DNA from: Cercospora beticola
Lineage: Eukaryota; Ascomycota; Dothideomycetes; Mycosphaerellales; Mycosphaerellaceae
DNA length: 64,000 bases
NCBI RefSeq assembly: GCF_033473495.1
Contig: NC_088935.1
Coordinates: 1,488,001 to 1,552,000, forward strand
Direction of reading: 5' to 3'
This document shows, in pieces, positions 21,638-30,152 of the stretch (its first letter is position 1; each line of letters opens with the position of its first letter). The notes under the pieces were generated by a model. That model was given only the letters and a program-made list of their open reading frames with translations. It did not search any database and was not told the origin of the DNA. Both the position numbers and the translations under genes were made by a program.

Positions 21638-22951
21638 ATGTCGGATCCAGAGCCAGAACCACCGCCGTCGCCATCGACGCCGCCGCCATTGTCCGTGCCA
21701 GACGATGCCATCTACCTGTGTTATCGCCCCAAGCAACCGCGACGCCGCGCCCCGGAGCCAGAGTCTCCGCCGAAGCCCTCCATGCTGATCATCGGCGAGA
21801 ACTCGTTTCGTTTCGATGTTGGACCACGTACACCTACTGACGATGACTCTGCATCTTCTAGTCGCAACTTGGGTCGTCAAGCCAACCCCACTCGCTCGAG
21901 CCCAAGTCAGCCACCAAGTCGCGGCAACATTTCGTCGCCTTCAGCGAACAGTCCATCATCACTCTACCCACCAAACCTTCAGCAAGGTCAGACGCCTTCG
22001 TCAAGTGGCGCACCACCAGCCAACATGACCACCAATGAGCAAGTACAGCCGGCTGGCAGGAAGCCTCCATTCTTCTTCCGCGACGAGTACGCCGGCTTCA
22101 TCGTCAAGGGTAACTTCATGACTCTAGCCGCAAACCCGCTGCACGTTGAGTCCGGAGAGTGGCTGGCACATCAGAGTACGTACTTGACATCACAGTCTAT
22201 CACTGACCGCGAAGCTGACATCCATTTGCAGTCGTTGAACAGAACCGTCTCTTGACCGGCATGGTGAAGATTGTGCAGACGGATGACCGCGCTAGTGGAG
22301 TGGGCCTGTGCAACGAGAAGACTTGCCCAACCATGTCCGCCGGCGGGCAAGTACTCCCTCTCCCTCGCTGTCGCGCACCTCACTGACAGCCGCTGCAGGA
22401 CCACCTACACCTGGATTGACACCAACCGCAATCCCATCAACCTCCCAGCCGCAACGTACATCAAGCACATTCAGACCTGGGTCGCTGGCAAGATCCAAGA
22501 CGAGTCTGTCTTCCCAACCACCACATTCACGCAGGCGCCACCAGTTCCGGCCTCACAGCAACTCAGCAACGACCCAAACAACTGGCTCGGCAAGTCCTCT
22601 GGGTTTCCTCAGCGCTTCGAGGCCGAGATCAAGAACATGTACAAGCAAATGTTCCGCTGCTACGCTCACCTGTACTGGTCGCACTGGCTCCAATTCTGGG
22701 ACCTCAACTCCTACCGCGAGCTTAACACCTGCTTCATTCACTTCATCAACGTCGGTCGCGCTTCCAGCCTCCTTACCGACCGCGACACCGAGCCCATGCA
22801 GCCACTCATCGACTTGTGGCTTCGCCGTGGCGACCTTCCCCACCTTGCCCAAGATGGCGAGACCAAGACTGCCGCTGAAGAGGCCGCCAAGGCCCCAGCT
22901 TCTGCTGCGCCTGTTGACCAGGCCGCACCAGCTCCAGCTCCAGCTGCCTAA
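21638..22951 (+). CDS. MOB-family NDR/LATS kinase activator (Mob2-like)
   Basis: Three exons: 21638-22175, 22232-22346 and 22399-22951, giving 401 residues. Intron 1 (22176-22231) is GT-AG. Intron 2 (22347-22398) is only in frame with a GC donor (GCAAGT). The N-terminal ~150 residues are Pro/Ser-rich. The MOB fold starts at VKGNFMTLAANPLHVESGEWLAHQ and includes CNEKTCPTMSAG and TYTWID. The family zinc site is complete: two Cys five apart (CNEKTC) and two His five apart (AHLYWSH). A Pro/Ala-rich tail closes the protein. Mob proteins bind and activate NDR/LATS kinases in morphogenesis or septation. The CPTMSAG motif and N-terminal extension suggest the Mob2 class, but phocein/Mob3-like is not excluded. 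The true start may lie in an upstream exon. Confidence 0.85.
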
Positions 22952-23728
22952 GTAAGGCAGAAACTTTACTCAAAGGCAGAAACTTCACTCAGGCAGAACT
23001 CAGTTGCTAAGTTGCGCTCAACAATACGTCATTGGAAGTAATGGCATACGTAGTGAGCTCAACAAGGAGAGAAAGAAAGAATTACGACCCATATTGCATT
23101 GCCTCTCCGTCCAAACCTCCAATTTCAAGCCACCTGGTGTGGAACCTGAGAATGTTTACGAGTTCTCTCTCGTGGCATTCGAGATCGTAAGACCGATGTT
23201 CTCTAATTCGCGCTCACGATAGAATTGTAAACTGTCGACTTTCGCTCTGGGAACTGTTCACTCTCGTGCTGCTCAATTATGTTATGCCGAGGACATGATC
23301 TGCCGAACAGTGTAGAGACACACTGCTGCACTGTCGTTTTTGCGTGATTGAGGCCCTTCAATAATGCTGTTTGAGGTGGGCATGCAGACGAGTTCTCCGA
23401 CGTGGCTGCGACGGAGCGACTAAACAAGCAACTCGTTTCATCCCCTTGAGGTCTTATTCCATGGAGCCCAGTGTCATTGAGACATTCGATCGAATCGTCG
23501 AGACGCTTTGGACCTAGCTGGGACAATGTCGTCTCCCTGTCCGCGTTTCAATGGAGTGCCACCGCACGTTGAGAAGCTCGAGTGATGGACAACTGGAACC
23601 ATTTCAGAGATGTGGCTAGTGATTCAAATTCTGTTCCATTTCAGCGCCCCGCTTGAATTGAATCTGTAAACCCACACTCAAGTATCGTATCAAGCAGACT
23701 GCCAGAGTCGCCGTTACCTCGTACTGTG
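22952..23728. other. Convergent 3' region between MOB gene and TRS65
   Basis: About 780 bp of 3'-end sequence with a short imperfect duplication (AAGGCAGAAACTT-like, near 22956-22990) right after the MOB stop codon. Only short ORFs with no domain-like content occur. Confidence 0.5.
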
Positions 23729-25469
23729 CTACCCTCTTTCACTTTCAATCCTGCCTAAAGCAATCACATCAGGCAGTTCCCTTACATCAACCGTCTGTCT
23801 CGTATCCAGATCTATGATCCTCAGCACACCCAAATCTAGTACACCAGACCGTAGCGCCTTGAAAGGCATGTGCGTTTCGAAACAAGCGCCAGGCGGGAGA
23901 GGACCGATCCTGGCGTCGGGATTGAGATCGAGTACATCGGGCGGTTTAGCCTTCTCCAGTGCCGGAGCATTGAACAAGCTGGCCAGAAGGTCGGATGTCG
24001 TTGAGCCATCGATTGTGGCTGCGGCGATTGTAGTATGCCCTGTTGTTGGTCGAGGCTTAGTAGTGGTACTACTTCGAGGATGTAGCATCATGAGTCCGAA
24101 CTTCTTCGCACGCGTGGAGCGATTGTTGCAGTGCACTGAGATCTTGAATTCGGAAGATTCATACGTTGTGGACGCTGCATGGAAATTGAAGACGATGCTT
24201 CCTCCATTTGATGTATGTTCTGTGCGATCGGTCGATGCTCCAGATGTCGTATCCATGGAGGGTCTGGTGATCGAATGTGCTGAGAGTGATTTCTTGTGAT
24301 ATGATGAGTGACCCGCAGCACGGGACCAGCGGTAATGAGGCTTTTGCCATGTGTGTGTCAGATCAATATGTGCTTGCCAGTCGATTTCGAGCGATATTCT
24401 TGAGCCTTGGTCGAGGAGAGCTTCGGCTCGAACAGATATTGATACAGGACTCTCGGCCAAGGAGTTGCGTTCTGCATGTGCTTGTGTATGAGGCGTGACC
24501 TTATAAAGTAGCACTGTCTCGTCTGCTCCTCGTGCTTCGAGTGGTAGTGCGACATTGGTCAGATCCTTGACGTCCGCATTTGTGACGTTAAGATCTGCTT
24601 TGTGGATTGTTGTTGTGCCAGCGATGACGTGTGAAGTCTCCAGATGCAGGCTGGCAATAATGGCATCAGGCAATGTGGAATATCGAATGCGCGTAAAGAC
24701 TGCTGGGACTGCTGGGAAGGCCCGCCTACTTGCGCCTCTGATTGGCTTGACAGTGTCTGTGAGGTTTGGGGGTTTGGGCGCCACTTTCGTGATTCTTGAT
24801 TCGGAGATGTAAATATCTGCCGCTCCTGGCGCCCGACTGAATGCGAGGGATTCAAGAACGTTCGCTGGTAGAGGTTCAAAGGGCTTCAACAACTGCTCTT
24901 TGGGCCTTTGAGAACCACTATGAAGCTGCTCTGCGATCCTCAAGTTGGCAGTGAAGTAAATCGCTGGTCGCTGCAGTCGAGCGCGCGGCCGAGACAAGTG
25001 CAATTGTTGTTTCCAGATCACGTAAGTGTGCTCTTCTGTCACCACTAAGTCGTCGAAACCATCTGCCGCCAGCGTCCTGGAATTGAGATCATGCTTTCCG
25101 GAAGCCGAAGCGGTATTGCCGCCTCCTTGAGGTACCGCATCCGTAGCATGAGCTGCCAAGATCAAGTCGAGATAGGGCAGTATATCACGGACTTCGCTTT
25201 CCTTGATTGTGGTCTTCAGGACAATGAGAATGTTGGCTTGCTCGTCTTAAAGTCCTGCGTCTAAGTAAGCTGTAGTGAGTTACAGTACTCCAGTGGGACA
25301 TACCAAAGAACAAATTCCGCCTGGCTGGGATACGACCTATCTCTGTAGCCTTGCCGTCACGGATGAGCGTTGCAACGTCAACGTCTGAAAATCTTGGTAA
25401 GTTGACGTCGACGAGCGCGGATTTGGACAAGCTCTCAAAGCGTGCTCTGATGCTTTCGAGAGCTGCCAT
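23729..25469 (-). CDS. trs65: TRAPPII subunit Trs65-like
   Basis: Two exons, 25304-25469 and 23729-25245, with intron 25246-25303 (58 nt, GTATGT...AAG), give 560 residues. The junction yields RNLFFDEQANILIVLKTTIKESEVRDILPYLDLILAAHA, the conserved N-terminal block of the fungal Trs65 family. The middle is beta-rich (immunoglobulin-like), with long disordered loops. The C-terminus carries ARIGPLPPGACFETHMPFKALRSGVLDLGVLRIIDLDTRQTVDVRELPDVIAL, the family's end domain. In yeast Trs65 belongs to the TRAPPII complex acting on Rab GTPases at the late Golgi. The identification rests on pattern recognition of these blocks. Start at 25469 (MAALESIRARF). It is head-to-head with MMS2. Confidence 0.83.
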
Positions 25470-25658
25470 ATTAGCTGCCGCTTTTCGTCGAGTCCAATGC
25501 GACGAGGAGTGTTGGCGCTCGCTTGCGTAGGTGGATATGGATGTGCCGCGGCATGTCTGCCTGAGGCCAGCGCGATAGTGGGGCTTCGAGTCGACGATCA
25601 GGCAAGCGCGTCGTGCAAACGACATCCCACCATCCACAACAAATATCACAGCGCAGAC
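25470..25658. promoter_or_regulatory. Divergent promoter region, TRS65/MMS2
   Basis: 189 bp separate the two start codons, so both genes must share or interleave promoter elements. No factor site was recognised. Confidence 0.5.
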
Positions 25659-26239
25659 ATGGCGACGGTGCCTCGAAACTTCAGGCTGCTCGAGGAGCTC
25701 GAGAAGGGCGAGAAAGGACTTGGAGCGGGTCTGTTTTTGGAAAATCCTTCTACCTTGTACGAAAATCTGACAGTCGATCAGAGGCTTGCTCATATGGTCT
25801 CGATGAAGGTGATGATCTTTTGATGACGAACTGGAATGGCACAATCCTAGGGCCTCCTCATGTATGCTCCATCTCTGGTGCTACCGTATATAGTCTTGGC
25901 TGATCTTATCAAACCAGAGCGTGCACGAGAATCGTATCTACTCGTTGAAGATCGTCTGTGGTGACAAGTACCCAGACGAACCACCGGAGGTCACTTTCAT
26001 CAGCAAAATCAACTTGCCATGCGTGGACGCACGAACGGGAAAGGTCAGTAGATACGCCCTGCTAGGGAAGGAAAGTGATGCTCATGAGATTATCCTAGGT
26101 CAATCTTAGTGCGATACGCTCTTTAAGCACGTGGAAGCGTGACTTCACCATGGAGACGATCCTGATCGAGATCCGCCGATTTATGGGCACACCAGAGAAC
26201 AAGAAGATACCACAGCCTCCTGAGGGCACGAACTTCTAA
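25659..26239 (+). CDS. mms2: Ubiquitin-conjugating enzyme variant Mms2 (UEV)
   Basis: Four exons: 25659-25728, 25782-25861, 25918-26043 and 26099-26239, with introns 25729-25781, 25862-25917 and 26044-26098 (53-56 nt), give 138 residues, the usual Mms2 length. Landmarks are MATVPRNFRLLEELEKGEKG, then EACSYGLDEGDD, TNWNGTILGPPHSVHENRIYSLKI, YPDEPPEVTFISKINLPCVD and STWKRDFTMETILIEIRRFM. The E2 active-site cysteine motif is absent, as expected for a UEV. By family knowledge it pairs with Ubc13 to build K63-linked ubiquitin chains, on PCNA for error-free DNA damage tolerance. Intron 1 uses a less common GTCTGT donor but is required by the reading frame. Confidence 0.95.
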
Positions 26240-26484
26240 ATTTGACCCAAGGACAATGCCGGTCTACTCGCACAGTTCTTTGCACCGAATCGATCACACA
26301 GCATGACATCAAGTCGAAGATAAGCGAAGGAGAAACTGTTCGTCAGGGAATTACGTTGCAGCATTTCTGGATGCTCTATGTCTATGGCTGACAGCGGGTC
26401 GACTACCCGAAAAGTGTGACCCAAGCGCTTCGAAGCGTGATATTCAAACGTTCAATCCTCGGACAACCCAAGCATAGGCCCGCA

Positions 26485-27513
26485 CTATTGCGTGCTGTAC
26501 ACTCTAGCCATCTGCTTAGCCTGCTTAGGCTCGATAAATAAGGCCTCGGCCTCCACAACTTTGGTGCCAGTTCCATCTTCTTCGCCTAGAACTTCGATCC
26601 AACCCTTCACCCACGCTTTACGGCCTTCGACTTTTGTTGTCTCTGCCTTGAGTACCACATAACTGTTCCCGGGGCATGGGACTCGGTAGTCAATCTTCAG
26701 ACTCGCAGTGACTCCAACTTTATTCGGCAACGCTGGAAAGCATGCTCTTGCTAATCCCTCATCAAGCAGTGTAGCCAGCAACCCTCCGTGCACAATGCCA
26801 GGATGCCCACACAGCCCTGACCCTAGATAAGCGATCTGGGTCAGAGTGGGCAGCTCTGCATCTGCATCGCTGAAGTTGAGCGGCGGCACTTCAATCTTGT
26901 TATCTCCAAGTAATGTCCCGCCTGTCAGGTTGTGAGGGCGCATCGCAGGTGGGATCTTCAAATGGGGTCTTGACTCGCGCATTCCTTCTTGTGCTCGCAG
27001 CCTTTGTGCGAGAGGGTGATTGACAATGTGTTCGTTGATCTCTGCAGCCGTGGGAGTATCTGGTTCGTATAGGTGGAGAGTCTCGGCGTCGGTGGGAGGC
27101 TTCATGAAGCCATTGACGGCATCCAGGCTTGGGGCTGCTGCCATTGCGGCGCCGGTAACAAGGGACAGAATGAAGAGTGTCGACGTGAACAGAAAACGAC
27201 CTGCTCGGGATTTCTGCTTCGGAGAGTCTGGTGGTGTTGAGTCGGGTGGTGTCGCTGAGGTAAGAATCGGACTGGACGACTGGAAACGAGCGCCGGATAT
27301 ATACGAGGGTGTTCTATATCCTGCCGTGGAGTTGTGAGAATGAGCGCCGGAGCAAAATCTGCGTTCATCCGCGCGTTCGCGTGCTGATATCGTCGCCAAA
27401 GATCTCGTCACGATGCTGGTTTCGTAGCAATGCCGAACGACAGCCGAGCGAACCGCTGGAGGCGATGCGAGCAGAGAATGCAGCACGCGGCGTGCGGTGG
27501 GAACGGCGCTCAT
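26485..27513 (-). CDS. Membrane-anchored hotdog-fold thioesterase (4HBT family)
   Basis: A single exon of 342 residues. The N-terminus is Arg/Ser/Ala-rich with few acids (MSAVPTARRVLHSLLAS), consistent with a mitochondrial presequence. A transmembrane segment follows around residues 106-126 (FLFTSTLFILSLVTGAAMAAA). The C-terminal half is a hotdog domain with GHPGIVHGGLLATLLDEGLARACF, the HGG motif of the PaaI/THEM4-like thioesterases, then KIDYRVPCPGNSYVVLKAET and GRKAWVKGWIEV. It probably hydrolyses acyl-CoA or another thioester at a mitochondrial membrane, as suggested for yeast Fmp10-type proteins. The substrate is unknown. Start at 27513. Confidence 0.85.
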   Translation of the reverse strand: MSAVPTARRVLHSLLASPPAVRSAVVRHCYETSIVTRSLATISARERADERRFCSGAHSHNSTAGYRTPSYISGARFQSSSPILTSATPPDSTPPDSPKQKSRAGRFLFTSTLFILSLVTGAAMAAAPSLDAVNGFMKPPTDAETLHLYEPDTPTAAEINEHIVNHPLAQRLRAQEGMRESRPHLKIPPAMRPHNLTGGTLLGDNKIEVPPLNFSDADAELPTLTQIAYLGSGLCGHPGIVHGGLLATLLDEGLARACFPALPNKVGVTASLKIDYRVPCPGNSYVVLKAETTKVEGRKAWVKGWIEVLGEEDGTGTKVVEAEALFIEPKQAKQMARVYSTQ

Positions 27514-27858
27514 ACTCAGTTGGAAGATCGTGGCTCCTCATACAGGTACGGCCGTACGCTGTGGTCCTCAGTTGTTGGATAATTCGCGACTAGAGCATGC
27601 CCCATTGACCTCGAGAACGGCGTTCGGACATGCTTCCAGCCTCGAAGGATAAAGTTCCGTCGGCGCGACCAAGGCAGACGCCGAGTTGGCGTCACAGAAC
27701 GACCTGCATGTGAATGTCGCCAATACAGGCGATGACAAACTGCTCGTTCATGCCAACGCGTTCAGCAGGCTAGCATTGATCATCTTTTTGTGGTCGACCG
27801 GGGCAAGAACCGAAATCTCTCGGCGGACGATGTCACTCCCTGGGCCTCCTGAGGAACC
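27514..27858. promoter_or_regulatory. Divergent intergenic region, thioesterase/coiled-coil gene
   Basis: 345 bp between the starts of two divergent genes, holding both promoters. No specific element was recognised. Confidence 0.45.
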
Positions 27859-28863
27859 ATGGCCCACGAAAATGAGGAAAGCCTGAGCCCGCTCAAGGCA
27901 CTGCCCAAGTTGCGCACCGCTACTGCCGACCTAATGTCACCGACGCGATCGCGAACAGATCCTCCTGATGAGCGCACGCACCTCCACCGCCGGTTGCATT
28001 CGTCCAGCCTGCGCAATAGGGCTTTCACTGGAGGAGAGAAGCATGGCTATCGGCATGCTGCAAAAGAGACCGTACAGTCTGCCATGGATCTGAAGCCCCC
28101 GATCAGCTTTGATTCCCTCCTCCGGCGTGACAAGAAAGGCGCAGAGTCAGGACGACACGGAGGCAGCAAGCATAGCCATCAGCATCGAGCATCACAACAG
28201 CAACGCGACGTGGATGAATGGACTCGTCAGCAAGCCCAGCTAGCCAAAAAGAGGGAGGTCAGGCCCGAAGACATCGAGAAAGCAAAGAAGGAGAACGAGA
28301 AGCGCGAGAAAGTGCTGCGTGACGACCTGGCACTGGTTGAAGATGTGGCCATGAGCAGCACCAGACAGCTGGACGATACATATTATGCGATACTCGAGAA
28401 GGCTTCTTTGCTCCGGAGCACCGTCTCGAGCTTGCAGCAGCTAGCAGAGGAGAGTCAAAGCATGCATGCGAAGTTCAAACAGGAATCGGCTCAGCTCGAG
28501 CAGAACACGAAGACTACTTTCGACAGCTTTGCAGAATTCGAGCCTCAGGAGAAGACCATCAATGGGCTGGTAGATCAGCTTCAAGAGTCCAAACAGAGGA
28601 CAGATCGACTCAATGATCGATTAGAAGCTGCTCGTCATCGGATGGAAGCATACGAGGCGCGTGAGAAGCAGAATCGAAGAACGAGCCGGCAACGATGGAG
28701 TGCTGTATGGATAGTTCTAGCTGGTCTCATCGTCTTATTAATTGCCCTCCTACTGGCAAGAAATCGTGGCACACCCAGCAGTAACCCGATCAGTGCTGTG
28801 GTGAAGCCTAAGCCCAAGCTGGAACGGGACCCGATTTTGGACAAAATTTTCGAGGATCTATAA
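27859..28863 (+). CDS. Unrecognised coiled-coil protein with C-terminal membrane anchor
   Basis: A single exon of 334 residues. The first ~130 residues are basic, Ser/His-rich and probably disordered (SPTRSRTDPPDERTHLHRR; a His-rich patch GGSKHSHQHRA). Residues ~130-270 form long charged helices with heptad-like spacing (VRPEDIEKAKKENEKREKVLRDDLALVED; QLEQNTKTTFDSFAEFEPQEKTINGLVDQLQESKQRTDRLNDRLEAARHRME). One transmembrane helix follows near 277-298 (WIVLAGLIVLLIALLLA), with a short tail ending in a basic-then-acidic PILDKIFEDL. The shape fits a tail-anchored ER, nuclear-envelope or spindle-pole protein, but I do not recognise the family. Start at 27859 (MAHENEES). Confidence 0.75.
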   Translation: MAHENEESLSPLKALPKLRTATADLMSPTRSRTDPPDERTHLHRRLHSSSLRNRAFTGGEKHGYRHAAKETVQSAMDLKPPISFDSLLRRDKKGAESGRHGGSKHSHQHRASQQQRDVDEWTRQQAQLAKKREVRPEDIEKAKKENEKREKVLRDDLALVEDVAMSSTRQLDDTYYAILEKASLLRSTVSSLQQLAEESQSMHAKFKQESAQLEQNTKTTFDSFAEFEPQEKTINGLVDQLQESKQRTDRLNDRLEAARHRMEAYEAREKQNRRTSRQRWSAVWIVLAGLIVLLIALLLARNRGTPSSNPISAVVKPKPKLERDPILDKIFEDL

Positions 28864-29253
28864 CATGAACGATATCCAGTCTATCGCGTCGATCAACAAC
28901 TTCTCCAGTGTCTCTCGAGACGAGTTCTCGATATTCGTTCTTGGTTGCTCTCAGCCATCGGAGCTGGACCCGCTCTTCTCGGCGCGCTATGTCGTCACAA
29001 TGACAACTGAGCGTATCCGCGGTAATGTGCTTTTCGAGGAAGCTGGTGCTACGCGGGAGCTCTTCATATGCAAACGGTTGCGAAAGCTATCTCTGCAAGC
29101 TCCAAACATTCGCGCAACACACACATCGCAGTTCAACTGTAAATTATTACTTCGTACGCAGTCCTGCTCTCCATCAGGCGAAGCTAAACCTTACTAACTT
29201 ACTTCCAGCTTCAGCTCCCAACCTCGCCTTCATACGAATTCGCACGAGCAGTC
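28864..29253. other. Short intergenic region, promoter of small mitochondrial-type gene
   Basis: 390 bp between tandem plus-strand genes. An open frame at 28865-29197 has no protein-like features. A pyrimidine-rich acceptor-like sequence (CTTACTTCCAG near 29210) raises the possibility of a 5' UTR intron for the next gene. Confidence 0.4.
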
Positions 29254-29541
29254 ATGCGCGCATTCACTCGTCTCCAACCAGCACGCAATGCTGTGCAAAG
29301 ATCTATTGTATTCCAGCGACCTTTGAGCTCTAGCCCGCAGCTGCGACTGAAAGAGGACAAGCCTCAATCACCGCAAGAGATTGAGAAAGCGAAGCAACAG
29401 CAACAGGACCCAAAGCAGCGCGAGGAACTTGAATCATCGTCGGAGACCGTTGTGAAGGCTGAGCAGAATAGCAAAGGCCCGGAGGAACTGCAGAAAGAGA
29501 CAGCACAGCAAGCTCAGAAGGAGCACCCTAAGGCAAAGTAG
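29254..29541 (+). CDS. Small protein with mitochondrial-type presequence
   Basis: 95 residues, one exon. The N-terminus MRAFTRLQPARNAVQRSIVFQRPLSSSPQLRLKED is Arg-rich, lacks acids, and ends in an RPLSSSP-type stretch typical of mitochondrial processing sites in fungi. The remainder is a highly charged Gln/Glu/Lys-rich helix (QQQQDPKQREELESSSETVVKAEQNSKGPEELQKE). Proteins of this shape are common in Pezizomycotina, but I cannot assign a function. The presequence argues that the ORF is real despite its size. Confidence 0.65.
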   Translation: MRAFTRLQPARNAVQRSIVFQRPLSSSPQLRLKEDKPQSPQEIEKAKQQQQDPKQREELESSSETVVKAEQNSKGPEELQKETAQQAQKEHPKAK

Positions 29542-30050
29542 TGATTCAGTGCTGGCCAGTCTGGAACTTTGGCCGATATACACATTGAATCTCAATATCT
29601 GTACAGTGGAAGGAATGGCTGTCATTTGTTCCTATGAGGACTCTTGCGACAAGTCGTTTCGTGCTCAGTATCTGGTGTCAAGGTTTCTACTTCATTGATG
29701 CCAAGAATGTAGGGCGTCCATTCTCCAAAACATGTTTCCGAGCAAGAAGATAAGAACAAAGCACGCTTCAATGCATATGAAATGCTTCGTTCTCACCCGA
29801 ACCGCAACAAATGCCATCTTCCATGATTACCCAATCTTTGATCTGCCATTCGTCAGTCTTCATCGCGTGCCAACAGGGACGAGGTCCACATCCAGATCCG
29901 ATCAGATCTGCATCTCAACCATGACATCACCAAGTCGCGTTCATTGAATCGAGGTGAACAGTGCAGCATCTGCGAGTAAGAGTCCAGAAGGCGTGTAAAC
30001 GCCATGCATCAATTTCTTCCATCCTCTCATCTCCCTTTGTTTGTCTCTGT
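29542..30050. other. Intergenic region upstream of UVE1
   Basis: About 500 bp without recognised genes. A short dyad (CAGATCCGATCAGATCTG-like) lies near 29893-29910. It is otherwise 3' UTR and promoter sequence. Confidence 0.45.
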
Positions 30051-30152
30051 ATGTTCGTCCTCGCTCGTGCTCGCACTATAGGAGCAGCACAACATTCCAG
30101 CTTTCGAACCGCACTTTCGACGCGTCTTTGGCAGCGCCATCTATCCTTAATC

